From: Glaciecola sp965660815
GTDB lineage: Bacteria > Pseudomonadota > Gammaproteobacteria > Enterobacterales > Alteromonadaceae
NCBI GenBank assembly: GCA_965660815.1
Contig: CBFIBG010000003.1
Location: forward strand, 1-64,000
Direction: 5' to 3'
DNA length: 64,000 nucleotides
In this document: in pieces, positions 16,874 through 25,361 of the stretch
Layout of the letters: every line of letters begins with the position of its first letter
Numbering within the stretch: the first letter of the stretch is position 1
Notes under the pieces: generated by a model
The model's database searches: none
Seen by the model: the letters and a program-made list of their open reading frames with translations, nothing else
What the model was told of the DNA's origin: nothing
Position numbers and translations under genes: made by a program

Positions 16874-17556
16874 TATTTTGATTCTTAACATTGAATAAAT
16901 TGATTGAAATGGATTGTTCATTTTTACTAAATCTGCAAATAAAGTTTGAACGCATTTTTCTAGCTAATAAAGATGATGTTATCTATCTTATTAGTCCAAA
17001 GAACTGCCGTGCCTCCTTAGAAAGAATTAGGAGCAATTATTGCGCTAGTTCCTTCTTAGAATTTCACATTAATCGGCGTCAGCATTAATTGTGCCAGTTA
17101 TCGCCTAGCATTAAATCCCATTATAGATACGCGATACAACTTGTATTAACCTCCGGGGCTCATCAAGTTTTTAGAGCCATGATAAATTTCGCATTTTGAG
17201 TTTTATTTTGCGTTGCATTATGCAAGCCCTTATACATTATTCGCCCTCTGCCATTATAAACAGCCTCGTTCATGCTATTTCATGTTGGCATGTTAATTGA
17301 TAAGGCGGGTAGTTAGTAGCGGGTAGTTAGTAGCTAACATGCAAAGAGCAACGTTAGCAGGCGTTAATGAACTGGAGCGAATAGTCTGGCTCACGATCGT
17401 TATAGCATTGATGTTAATTTGCTGAAGGTCTCACAAAGCGATTTTAACAGTGTGTCGTTTCACGATGTCATTGCAAATAGACAAGTGATGCGGCTAAAAA
17501 ACACAGTTCAGATCCTATTGATGTAACGTTTGTCATAAGTTATCTAAGGAGTATAT
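16874..17556. other. Gene-poor stretch of about 680 bases
   Basis: No ORF with a good start and family resemblance is visible. A 65-codon frame at 16891-17088 starts with TTG, lacks a ribosome-binding site and looks random. The stretch holds the tandem repeat at 17307-17334, followed by a GCTAAC/GTTAGC inverted repeat at about 17331-17356. The last 12 bases contain the AAGGAG site of the next gene. It could hold a small RNA or be a decayed region. Confidence 0.5.
17307..17334 (+). repeat. Two tandem copies of a 14-base unit
   Basis: GGGTAGTTAGTAGC occurs twice head to tail at 17307-17320 and 17321-17334 without a mismatch. It is probably a recent slippage duplication in non-coding DNA. Confidence 0.9.
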
Positions 17557-18360
17557 TTGGATAATCAAATAAATTACGGAGAAAACCAATCTAATGGTTT
17601 TATAAAAGTCGTTTTGTTCATAGTAAGTTTAATTGCATCAGTGACTGCTTTCAGTGCTTTATATTTTAGTAAACAAACTGATGAGTTAAAGACACAAGTA
17701 AAAGACAAGCAAAGACTCATTGCTATTAAAGAGGCAGAGTTAAGTGTTCTGCGCGCACTCAACCCTTTCGATTTCGAATATCAGCAAATAATAGAGTCAC
17801 ATAAAGTCTTGAAAGATATGATGCCTGGTTGGGTTGCTCGCATATATCAGACGCCAGCTAGAATTGAGGATATCGATTACATAATGGACATCGGCAGTTT
17901 TTTAATAGACGAATCCAAATTCACCTTATCCGCTCATGAAAACTACGGAATTGATTCTTTACCCAACGCTTTGTATCGACTTAATGGTCTATTACCAACC
18001 ACCATGCCAGGCCGTTATCAGATAGGCGTTGAGTTTGATTTTTCAATGCCTTCTAGCAATGTACACCCCGGAGTAGGCAAAGGAGTTTTCTGCTTTACTT
18101 CTGTTTCTGTAAATGACCAAAACGCTATCGAAGCTCGCGTCAAATTCAGGCCTGGTCAAAAGGAAACGAAATTATTAACAGGGGACTTAAATGTAAGTCA
18201 AGGCATACATCCTATATCAGTTTTATTGTATTGCGAAAATAATGAACAATTAGACTCCGACCGGATAAAAGTGAGCCTTATATTTCGTGAGCCGGGCTCT
18301 AGTAGCTTTAGATCAAGTTCCGAATCGGTATTTCACATATACAAACAGTCGCGCTCTTAA
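17557..18360 (+). CDS. Membrane-anchored protein of unknown function
   Basis: The protein has 267 residues. A short cytoplasmic N-terminus is followed by one membrane helix (about 16-36, IKVVLFIVSLIASVTAFSAL), then a short coiled coil (SKQTDELKTQVKDKQRLIAIKEAELSV-type heptads, about 38-68) and an extracytoplasmic beta-rich domain. The latter has GRYQIGVEFDF, GKGVFCFTSVSV and GIHPISVLLYCENN. The start is TTG, supported by a strong AAGGAG at 17546-17551 with six-base spacing. I do not recognise a family. The topology suits a periplasmic sensor or scaffold. The hybrid kinase gene follows about 100 bases downstream on the same strand, so a shared pathway is possible but unproven. Confidence 0.7.
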   Translation: MDNQINYGENQSNGFIKVVLFIVSLIASVTAFSALYFSKQTDELKTQVKDKQRLIAIKEAELSVLRALNPFDFEYQQIIESHKVLKDMMPGWVARIYQTPARIEDIDYIMDIGSFLIDESKFTLSAHENYGIDSLPNALYRLNGLLPTTMPGRYQIGVEFDFSMPSSNVHPGVGKGVFCFTSVSVNDQNAIEARVKFRPGQKETKLLTGDLNVSQGIHPISVLLYCENNEQLDSDRIKVSLIFREPGSSSFRSSSESVFHIYKQSRS

Positions 18361-18464
18361 TATTAACGGTAGATATTGTTTAGTTCGGATAATCAAAGTT
18401 TCTTGTTTGTTTACAGTCCTTGCTCGATGTCTAAATTCTAAAAACCAAATAGCTAAATTTTTAA

Positions 18465-20006
18465 ATGAATAGACTCTATAAAGAACTGCAGGAACTTTTA
18501 AAAACTAGCCTGTCCGATTTTCACTTAATCAAGGGATCTTCATTAGACAGTATTTGGTATTGGGAGCTTGAACATCCTCACCAAGAGCGGATGGGTGATT
18601 CGTTTTGGAGAACCCTTGGTTACGATCCCGCAGAAAAACAAAATGCAGCCTTTGATTGGCAAGAATCAATTCATCCTGACGATTTATCTATCAAGAAGAA
18701 GGGTATCAAGAAGCACCTTTTAAATCCAAAGCATCCCTTTGATGAGGTTTTCACATGTACTCATAAAGATGGATATAAAGTATGGGTTCGATGTAAAGGG
18801 GTCGCGGTTAGTAACGGGTTTGATAAACCAATAAGAATGATAGGCGTTCACAGCGAGGTAAAAGAGTTTAAAGCTAAAAAACAGAAACATAATAGAACAC
18901 GCGAAATTAACGATGAATTTTTCACGCGAATGTCTCATCAGATTAGAACTCCACTATTTGGTTTAATTGGAATGGCTGAAAACTTGGAAGCGCAAATATC
19001 AGACATAGCTCTAAAAAAACAGGTGGCAGTTATGGTGGCTTGCGGTCGACAATTGAGGGAATTTATTAATTGCACACTTAACTTAAGTTCAATTAATTTG
19101 GAGCAGAAAAACGTGAAAAAAGAATCAGTGGGCTTAGGTAGCGTGATGAATTATTTATATAACCTATTTTTGCCCATATGTGATGAAAAAGAAATTGACC
19201 TAATCATTGATGAACAGTTCAAACGAACTTATGTAAACAGCGATGAAGCTATGCTTATTCAAATATTGTCTAACTTAATGAATTATGCGGTCCGATGCAC
19301 AGAAACTGGCTTTTTACAACTAGAGTGTTTTGCATTGCGCAACGAACAGGTTAAATTATTATTTACTATTAGTGGTATTAATACACAAGTTGCAAAACGT
19401 AAGGATATTGTTTGCAGTGAAGAAAACATTAGCTTTAGTGAAGACTCTGGTACAGGAATCTCGAGCCTTGACTATGTGGTAACACTTACCACTATGCTTG
19501 GCCACAAATTTGAATTACAGTCATTAAAAGGCGTTGGCACCAGGGCAAGCATTGTATTCGAGAAAGGGGCCATACCAAACGAGTATTATGAAACGACAAA
19601 AATAGACCGTGGTAGAGCAAACATTGGCACGCTTTCTATATTAATTACAGACGACAACGAGATAAATTGTGAAATAGTCAAAAATATGCTTGAAAGTCAA
19701 TGTAAAAGCATTGATTTTGCCCAAAACGGCCAGGTGGCCATTGACAAGATAACCACAGAAGGTTGTGCGTTTGATCTTATTTTGATGGATTTAAACATGC
19801 CGGTAAGAGATGGTTTTAGTGCTACTGCTGAAATTAGAAGTCTAACTACGATTGCTCAACCTACCATAATTGCTATTTCAGCAGATGTATTAGACGAAAC
19901 AATAACTAAATGCAAACAATATGGAATGGATGGGTACCTAGCAAAGCCCTTTAGTCAGCAGCAGCTTTTAGACAAAATTACTAATGTGATGACGCGAGAC
20001 GTCTAG
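18465..20006 (+). CDS. Hybrid histidine kinase (PAS-HisKA-HATPase-REC) with degenerate ATP site
   Basis: The protein has 513 residues and no membrane helix. A PAS/PAC domain (about 25-135, WYWELEHPHQERMGDSFWRT, then IHPDD) is followed by HisKA with His158 in RMSHQIRTPLFGLIGMAE. A HATPase-like domain (about 225-366) comes next. The N box is recognisable (LIQILSNLMNYAVRCTE), but the G1 box lacks its Asp (TISGINTQ instead of DxGxG) and the G2 box is unusual (GTGISSLDYVV). A complete receiver ends it: D396/D397, D442 in LILMDLNMPVRDG and K in YLAKPFS. It may be a weak kinase or act mainly as a phosphatase or scaffold. It could feed the nearby Hpt protein. Confidence 0.85.
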   Translation: MNRLYKELQELLKTSLSDFHLIKGSSLDSIWYWELEHPHQERMGDSFWRTLGYDPAEKQNAAFDWQESIHPDDLSIKKKGIKKHLLNPKHPFDEVFTCTHKDGYKVWVRCKGVAVSNGFDKPIRMIGVHSEVKEFKAKKQKHNRTREINDEFFTRMSHQIRTPLFGLIGMAENLEAQISDIALKKQVAVMVACGRQLREFINCTLNLSSINLEQKNVKKESVGLGSVMNYLYNLFLPICDEKEIDLIIDEQFKRTYVNSDEAMLIQILSNLMNYAVRCTETGFLQLECFALRNEQVKLLFTISGINTQVAKRKDIVCSEENISFSEDSGTGISSLDYVVTLTTMLGHKFELQSLKGVGTRASIVFEKGAIPNEYYETTKIDRGRANIGTLSILITDDNEINCEIVKNMLESQCKSIDFAQNGQVAIDKITTEGCAFDLILMDLNMPVRDGFSATAEIRSLTTIAQPTIIAISADVLDETITKCKQYGMDGYLAKPFSQQQLLDKITNVMTRDV

Positions 20007-20262
20007 CATCTTGCTGTTCAGTTTAAAAAAACTCGGTTGCATATGGACCCTACAGTGCTTTTTTGCAAAGAAGATATTAAGCATAATTTTACAAAAATGG
20101 CTTCATAAACCGTTTTATGCTCTATACAAGATATAATGTTGAAGAACTAAAAAACAAAGACAATCTAAAGAGCGACGTAGCCCCCCATAACGCTAATACA
20201 AATAAATCGCATAATCACAACTCTTAAACGGATTTACATTCAAATATTTAACACTTGTTAGA

Positions 20263-20931
20263 CTAGGCCTTGCTCTCCGCCTCTTTCATTTTAGTCATTG
20301 CTTGCTGATAATGAGGGTCTGCTTGAAAACGCTTAACGTACTTTTGAATGTTTGGATAACCACCGAGTTTTCCAGATTCATTCATCGCTTCTAGCGGAAA
20401 ACTCATCTGTATATCAGCTACTGAGATTGAATCTCCAGTAAGCCATTGTCTACCTGTCAAATGTTCTTCTACAAAATTGAGATTGCGTTTTATTGCCATA
20501 CCGAAATATGCATCCATCACCGCGTCTACAAACTTCTCAACAACAAATTTAATAAAGAATGGTTTTGCTTTTTCTTTACCCTTGTTGAGCACCATTGCTG
20601 AGACCAAATGGGGCGTAAAACTGCCCTCGGCATAGTGAGACCAGAACTGAACATCAATGTAATGCTCGCTGTTTTTGTCTGGAATTAAAGTCATATTCTG
20701 AGTCTGTTGTACCAAATATTCGCAAATCGCGCCTGTCTCAGCTATGGATCTATCGTTATGAGTTAGGATAGGTGCAGTGCCTAGTGGATGTACCGCCTTT
20801 AATGAATCTGGGGCCAGATTTGTTTTTTTATCTCTTATATAAACTTTAATGTCATACTCAGCGCCAAGCAATTCTAGCATCCACAAAATTCGTCGTGATC
20901 TTGAATTGTTTAAATGATGAAGTGTAAACAT
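20263..20931 (-). CDS. Glutathione S-transferase family protein
   Basis: The protein has 222 residues with a thioredoxin-like N-terminal domain (FTLHHLNNSRSRRILWMLELL, cis-Pro in GTAPILTHND, then SIAETGAICEYLV) and an all-helical C-terminal domain with the N-capping motif WLTGDSISVADIQMSFPLEA. The catalytic residue is probably Ser10 or a neighbour in LNNSRSRR, as in bacterial beta/theta-like GSTs. Substrate is unknown. A GGAGAGGA ribosome-binding site precedes the ATG. It is divergent from the sigma-factor gene. Confidence 0.9.
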   Translation of the reverse strand: MFTLHHLNNSRSRRILWMLELLGAEYDIKVYIRDKKTNLAPDSLKAVHPLGTAPILTHNDRSIAETGAICEYLVQQTQNMTLIPDKNSEHYIDVQFWSHYAEGSFTPHLVSAMVLNKGKEKAKPFFIKFVVEKFVDAVMDAYFGMAIKRNLNFVEEHLTGRQWLTGDSISVADIQMSFPLEAMNESGKLGGYPNIQKYVKRFQADPHYQQAMTKMKEAESKA

Positions 20932-21104
20932 GTCCTCTCCGCAGTGGTTTTTGATTAGTACAGGCTTAGCTATTTTTTAGATTACCCCTTTTTGCTGTTA
21001 CTTGTTTGATACTTTTATGTAAAAATAACGTAAAAAATAATATATAGTGGTTTAAAAGCGTAAGGTATCTTAACGAGGTTATTTGCCTATTCTTTGGAGA
21101 CAAC

Positions 21105-21740
21105 ATGCCGAAAAATAAGAATAAAAACGAGAATGCAACAAACCGTTGTTTATGCGAGCAAGAATTAGAAGAGGCAGCTTTGAAGCAATTCCAATTTAGA
21201 ACGCAAAAGCAGGTGCTTGCGAACTTGTGCACCTACATTTCCGAAGCAGAGGCTCAAGAAGTATTTCAAGACTCGCTTTTTAAAATATTTGTATTGGCCA
21301 AGAAAAACCCATCAGACCAACCACTTTTAGACAAATTGCTCTCGCTACAACCTATGTTATTTACCATTTCTAAAAATTCAGCGATAACCAAACTGCGACA
21401 TAAACAGGTAAGAGAAAAATACTTGGCAGATCAGTATTTAAAAAATTATTCAGTACTCACTGAATCTTTAGAGGCAGAGTTGTCTAAGGAATCGGATATG
21501 GGATTATTAAAAGAGGCTATCAGAACATTGCCACCCATATGTCAAAAAATATTCGTCGCAAGAAAGATTCACGAAAAGAGTCATTTAGAAATAGCTGAGA
21601 AGTACAATATTTCAAAAAAGACAGTTGAAAACCATATTGCGAACGGCATCAAACTGTGCAGAAAGTACATTGTTCAGCATACGAAATCCGATCGGATGCA
21701 TGAGAACAGTACAGTAAGTTATGTGAACAAGCGGGCATAA
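21105..21740 (+). CDS. ECF-type sigma-70 family RNA polymerase sigma factor
   Basis: The protein has 211 residues. Region 2 lies at about 35-110 (ISEAEAQEVFQDSLFKIFVLAKKN) and region 4 at about 140-195 (LPPICQKIFVARKIHEKSHLEIAEKYNISKKTVENHIA). The N-terminal 30 residues are Lys/Asn/Glu-rich. The organisation is that of FecI-like ECF sigma factors. A GGAG lies eight bases before the ATG. The next gene, starting one base after the stop, encodes a short FecR-like protein, so they are probably a sigma/regulator pair. No TonB receptor is adjacent, unlike in classic fec-type loci. Confidence 0.85.
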   Translation: MPKNKNKNENATNRCLCEQELEEAALKQFQFRTQKQVLANLCTYISEAEAQEVFQDSLFKIFVLAKKNPSDQPLLDKLLSLQPMLFTISKNSAITKLRHKQVREKYLADQYLKNYSVLTESLEAELSKESDMGLLKEAIRTLPPICQKIFVARKIHEKSHLEIAEKYNISKKTVENHIANGIKLCRKYIVQHTKSDRMHENSTVSYVNKRA

Positions 21741-21741
21741 A

Positions 21742-22188
21742 ATGAACGTAAACGAGTGGACAGGTTTTGACTATTCGGAAGAACTTGTTGAACAAGCGGC
21801 AAACTGGCTTGGCTTTTTAGATGGTAACGTCAACCCAGATGAATTGGGCGCGTCTACCGACTCATTCGATATTCTGGAAAAAGGTGTGCAACATCTGCCC
21901 CACGATAAGCGCGTAGAATTTTTTACTTGGTTAAGCGAAGACCCAAAACATCAATATGTATTCGCTGATTGTTGCGAACTTTGGGCAAAAAGCTCGTGCC
22001 TTGAATCGCTAAAGTCAAAAGTGAACGAATCAAATATATTGGATTTCCCCAAACCATCACGCCGACCTCTATCCATTCAATCAGTTTTCAGCGAGCCACC
22101 ATCGTCATCACAAGCCGCCCCTGTGTGGGCATATCATGTAGTAGTTGGTTTGATCATTTTTGGGATGGCCTTGCCGCTGTTCAGTTAA
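21742..22188 (+). CDS. Short FecR-like (DUF4880 plus membrane helix) putative anti-sigma factor
   Basis: The protein has 148 residues. The N-terminal half resembles the cytoplasmic DUF4880 domain of FecR-type regulators: EELVEQAANWLGFLDG and VEFFTWLSEDPKHQYVFADCCELW match the usual A-x-x-W-L ... F-x-x-W-L-x-x-x-P-x-H pattern. A linker leads to one membrane helix at the very C-terminus (VWAYHVVVGLIIFGMALPLF). The periplasmic FecR domain of about 200 residues is absent. It could be a minimal anti-sigma factor without a periplasmic signal receiver, or a truncated gene. ATG follows the sigma-factor stop by one base, so translation is coupled. Confidence 0.72.
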   Translation: MNVNEWTGFDYSEELVEQAANWLGFLDGNVNPDELGASTDSFDILEKGVQHLPHDKRVEFFTWLSEDPKHQYVFADCCELWAKSSCLESLKSKVNESNILDFPKPSRRPLSIQSVFSEPPSSSQAAPVWAYHVVVGLIIFGMALPLFS

Positions 22189-22248
22189 TCCTCGTGAATA
22201 ATAAGTGCTAATTTAGTTAGTTTCCCCCCCAATAGGATCAATTATTAT

Positions 22249-23226
22249 TCAAACAGAAATTGGACATTCGAATCCTTTAGGCTTTGCAGAAAACAGTGAG
22301 CATTTTACTTGCAGTAAAATCGCTTCAGCTGTATTACCAATTAATACTCCCATTAAACCGCTTCTGGCGACGGTTCCCATTACCAGTAAATCGATATTGT
22401 GTTGCAGCACAATATTAGGAATAACTTGTTGTGGATGTCCATTAATGACGTGACTTCGATACTCGATACCTTCATGCTGAACGGCCCCTTGTTCAGGATT
22501 GGGCGCTCGCAGCGAATCAAGCAGATATTTTGCCTCAAATTGACGTCTATTCGATTCATCCCTTAAATATGAAGATTCAAACTCTTCTGCATTATCAGCC
22601 CAAGCGCCAGCAAAGGATGCCAACCCAGCATCGAAAGCCGTAATTAGATGCAAATTGCTAGCATATAACTCGGAGAATTGTCTAGCGTATAGTGCCAGTT
22701 TATGATTCAAATCTTGCTCCACTTCGTCATCGCTAAAGTCGATAGATAAGCCAATATTTTTATAAATTTCTGGTGCATCCTTTTCTATCATCCAAACCGC
22801 GCAAGGGCATTTCCTAAGAAAATGCAGATCATTGCTACCAAATACTGACTGTAACCAGTGCTTATTTTCTGCTTGCTTTATGACCAAGTCGTAACCTTGA
22901 TTGACTACATAACGAATGACTTCTACAAATTCTTTACCAAATCTTATGTGTACCTGACCTGAAAAATCGGGGTAATTCATCTCGATAGATTGATTGAGCT
23001 TCTTCAAAACAGATTCTAACGACGCCTGCTCGATACGCTGTAGCATCTCGTTAGAATGGCTATAATTCAAGGGCGCTAAGTCTGGCAAAACACAAATAAT
23101 ATCTAAATGTGTATTGGACAGAGATGATAATCGCATGGCTTTTTCAAAGCTTTTCTGAGGAATTTCTGCATTGCTGTTAACAACAAACAATGCTTTGCTA
23201 AATTGAGTTCCTATACCTTCAAGCAT
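22249..23226 (-). CDS. Tandem universal stress protein (UspE-like)
   Basis: The 325-residue protein has two UspA-type domains. The N-terminal one (about 10-150) begins FSKALFVVNSNAEI and ends in a CAVWMIEK strand. The C-terminal one (about 155-310) carries the ATP-loop pattern VMGTVARSGLMGVLIGNTAEAIL, fitting G-x2-G-x9-G-[ST]. UspE proteins act in stress survival, motility and adhesion in E. coli. Its start overlaps the antiporter stop by eight bases, so the two are co-translated and the Usp domain may regulate the transporter. Confidence 0.88.
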   Translation of the reverse strand: MLEGIGTQFSKALFVVNSNAEIPQKSFEKAMRLSSLSNTHLDIICVLPDLAPLNYSHSNEMLQRIEQASLESVLKKLNQSIEMNYPDFSGQVHIRFGKEFVEVIRYVVNQGYDLVIKQAENKHWLQSVFGSNDLHFLRKCPCAVWMIEKDAPEIYKNIGLSIDFSDDEVEQDLNHKLALYARQFSELYASNLHLITAFDAGLASFAGAWADNAEEFESSYLRDESNRRQFEAKYLLDSLRAPNPEQGAVQHEGIEYRSHVINGHPQQVIPNIVLQHNIDLLVMGTVARSGLMGVLIGNTAEAILLQVKCSLFSAKPKGFECPISV

Positions 23227-24910
23227 GCTGTTTCTCCTGCTTTAGAAATTCTGAGAGCCTTTCTGTTGCTCTTGTCGCAGCATCAGTATATGGATTAAAG
23301 ATAAGATCCATATCTGCTTTTAACATATTTTCACTCTCTGACTCCAGATTTGATACCACTGCAAACTTCCCTTGAAAACCAGCCGCTCGGCTGAGTTGAA
23401 CAATCGTTTTACGAGTATCATCAATTACCAAACCCAAATGATGTGTGGGAATGGTCGATACTATCCATTTGGCTTTTTGTAACGGTAATTCTGAAATAAA
23501 TTCAGCGTCGGTGACATCGCCGTAAATCGTATCAATTCCAAATGTTCTCGCCTCGGCCAATGCATCTGGATTAAAATCAACCGTTAGTATATTAAAACCC
23601 TCTTTATCCAGTTGTAACGCCATAGACTTTCCAAAGCGTCCAAATCCAAATAATAAAATATCCACTTCGCCTTGAGTTGTTCTATTTGGACTATGCGTTT
23701 CTTTAGTGGTATTTCTGCGTTCAAAGACACCGAGTAATGGCTCAAACACCTCAAACAATCTATGCGAATAAGTGATCATATAAGTTGAAATCGCAATGGT
23801 AATGATCCCAACAAGAGTCACTAAACCAAGGATATCTGAATTCAAGTGGCCGATCGTGATCCCCATCGCCACAAAAATAAGTGAGAACTCACTGATTTGA
23901 GCAACGGTTAAACCAGCCAAAAACCCTGTTCTTTTTTTATAACCTAAAATCCCCATAATAATTAGCACAATCAGAGGGTTGCCTATCAGAACAAATAAGG
24001 AAAAAATCACAGCCTCAAAAATATATCCCCCTAATAAGGTTAAATCGAGCGTAGACCCAAGAGCAATAAAGAAAAATAGAAGTAGGAAGTCACGAAGAGG
24101 TGACAATCTGGAAGAGATACTTTCTTTGATGGGGGTAGACGCAACTGCAATCCCAGCTAATAGGCCACCTAACTCCATACCAAGTCCCACCAGCTTACCA
24201 GTGGTCGCAAACAAGGTAGCAAGCGCTAGTGCAAAAACCACAAGTAACTCAGAATTTTTAGCGAGCCTGTTGGTGATTGGGTTTGCCAGATACTTGATAA
24301 AAAAGATAACGAACCCAACCAATGCCAGACCCGACAAAATAACCTTTAATATTACTTCGAAGCCTCCGCTTTGTTGACTTGCTCCCATCCCAATGGCCGC
24401 CAGTACAATCATAGAAAACACGACTACAAGGTCTTGCACAATTAAAAAGCCAAGCGCAATTTGCCCATGCAATGAATCAATTTCTCTTTTATCAGACAGT
24501 AGCTTTACAATGATAATAGTGGATGAAAAAGTCAGCGCAACAGCCACATAAATACTGGTTGTGACATCAAAGCCCAAGCCCATTCCAATCAGAAAACCGA
24601 TTACAGAAGTAAAGATAACCTGACCAAGTCCGGTAAGTAATGACACTGGTCCAATAGATTTAATAAGCTTGACGTCGAGTTTTATGCCAACCAAAAATAA
24701 TAGCAATGCAATTCCAAGCTCTGACAAGAGGTGAATTTTTTCTTTAGAATGCACTATATCGAGTGCAGAAGGACCGGCAATCAAACCGACCAAAATAAAA
24801 CAGACTATTAAAGGCTGTCTCAAGAATGCGCCAATAAAACCAATAATCGCAGTGAGAACAAGTAGGGCCGTTACTTCAAAAAAGGAAGACTGATGAATGA
24901 GATCCAACAT
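23219..24910 (-). CDS. CPA2-family cation:proton antiporter with RCK (TrkA-N) domain, KefB/RosB-like
   Basis: About 563 residues from the ATG at 24910, which has a GAGGAT ribosome-binding site; a GTG at 24928 is an alternative start. The first 380 residues form about 12 membrane helices of the Na/H exchanger fold, with LLSELGIALLLFLVGIKLD and a GFLIVQDLVVV segment containing the conserved Asp. A cytosolic Rossmann domain follows at about 410-530 (ILLFGFGRFGKSMALQL, then DFNPDALAEARTFGID), the RCK/TrkA-N gate that binds nucleotides. It probably exchanges K+ or Na+ for H+. It is coupled to the downstream Usp gene. Confidence 0.87.
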   Translation of the reverse strand: MLDLIHQSSFFEVTALLVLTAIIGFIGAFLRQPLIVCFILVGLIAGPSALDIVHSKEKIHLLSELGIALLLFLVGIKLDVKLIKSIGPVSLLTGLGQVIFTSVIGFLIGMGLGFDVTTSIYVAVALTFSSTIIIVKLLSDKREIDSLHGQIALGFLIVQDLVVVFSMIVLAAIGMGASQQSGGFEVILKVILSGLALVGFVIFFIKYLANPITNRLAKNSELLVVFALALATLFATTGKLVGLGMELGGLLAGIAVASTPIKESISSRLSPLRDFLLLFFFIALGSTLDLTLLGGYIFEAVIFSLFVLIGNPLIVLIIMGILGYKKRTGFLAGLTVAQISEFSLIFVAMGITIGHLNSDILGLVTLVGIITIAISTYMITYSHRLFEVFEPLLGVFERRNTTKETHSPNRTTQGEVDILLFGFGRFGKSMALQLDKEGFNILTVDFNPDALAEARTFGIDTIYGDVTDAEFISELPLQKAKWIVSTIPTHHLGLVIDDTRKTIVQLSRAAGFQGKFAVVSNLESESENMLKADMDLIFNPYTDAATRATERLSEFLKQEKQHA

Positions 24911-25218
24911 AGAGAATAATCCTCGCACAACGTTCTGATAGTATATAAGTTTTTAGCCTATCTTTCTGACTAATACGCCCCCGTTTAATCGTTTTTTTCG
25001 ATGTTTAACAACGTAATTACTATATTAATTACGGTAGTGCTAATCAGTGCTTTCAACATGGCAAGTTAGACCAAATAAGCCAGAAAATATTGGGTAATCT
25101 TTTCTTTTAATATTACTTATTTGCTTATTGGTGTCTATTTCGCATTCTTTAATCCCTTGTAGGTGACTAATTTTACTGTATATTTACCTTTAAATATTAG
25201 GGAACAAACTTTGCAAAC

Positions 25219-25261
25219 ACCTTTATTAAGAAACCTTTATTAAGAAACCTTTATGATTAAG
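25219..25261 (+). repeat. 14-base tandem repeat, almost three copies
   Basis: ACCTTTATTAAGAA occurs at 25219-25232 and 25233-25246. A third copy at 25247-25261 carries one inserted G. The repeat is AT-rich and non-coding. Direct repeats of this kind could be slippage products or protein-binding sites. Confidence 0.85.
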
Positions 25262-25314
25262 CCCTTTACAAATAAAGTTTGAATTAAAAAAGATAAACTC
25301 GGATCCCATTACCT

Positions 25315-25342
25315 CTGTTTTTAGGCTGCAGACTAAAAACAG
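25315..25342 (+). promoter_or_regulatory. Perfect 10-base inverted repeat in the DUF2254 leader
   Basis: CTGTTTTTAG at 25315-25324 is the exact reverse complement of CTAAAAACAG at 25333-25342, with an eight-base loop. It ends 19 bases before the putative start codon at 25362. It could be an mRNA hairpin controlling translation or an operator. Confidence 0.6.
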
Positions 25343-25361
25343 TTACTTACATAGAGTTTAG

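Larger units (their letters stand above)
24911..25361. other. Intergenic region between the antiporter and DUF2254 genes
   Basis: These 450 AT-rich bases separate divergent genes, and I see no credible ORF. Two structured elements stand out: a nearly three-copy tandem repeat at 25219-25261 and a perfect 10-base inverted repeat at 25315-25342, just upstream of the DUF2254 start. Confidence 0.5.

Noticed and set aside
16891..17088. 65-codon plus-strand frame in the gene-poor stretch
   Set aside because: TTG start, no ribosome-binding site, composition like random AT-rich sequence, and overlap with the leader of the minus-strand secreted gene.
17331..17356. GCTAAC/GTTAGC inverted repeat resembling an integron attC core
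   Set aside because: The arms are only six bases, no integrase or cassette structure is nearby, and the internal sites of attC are missing.
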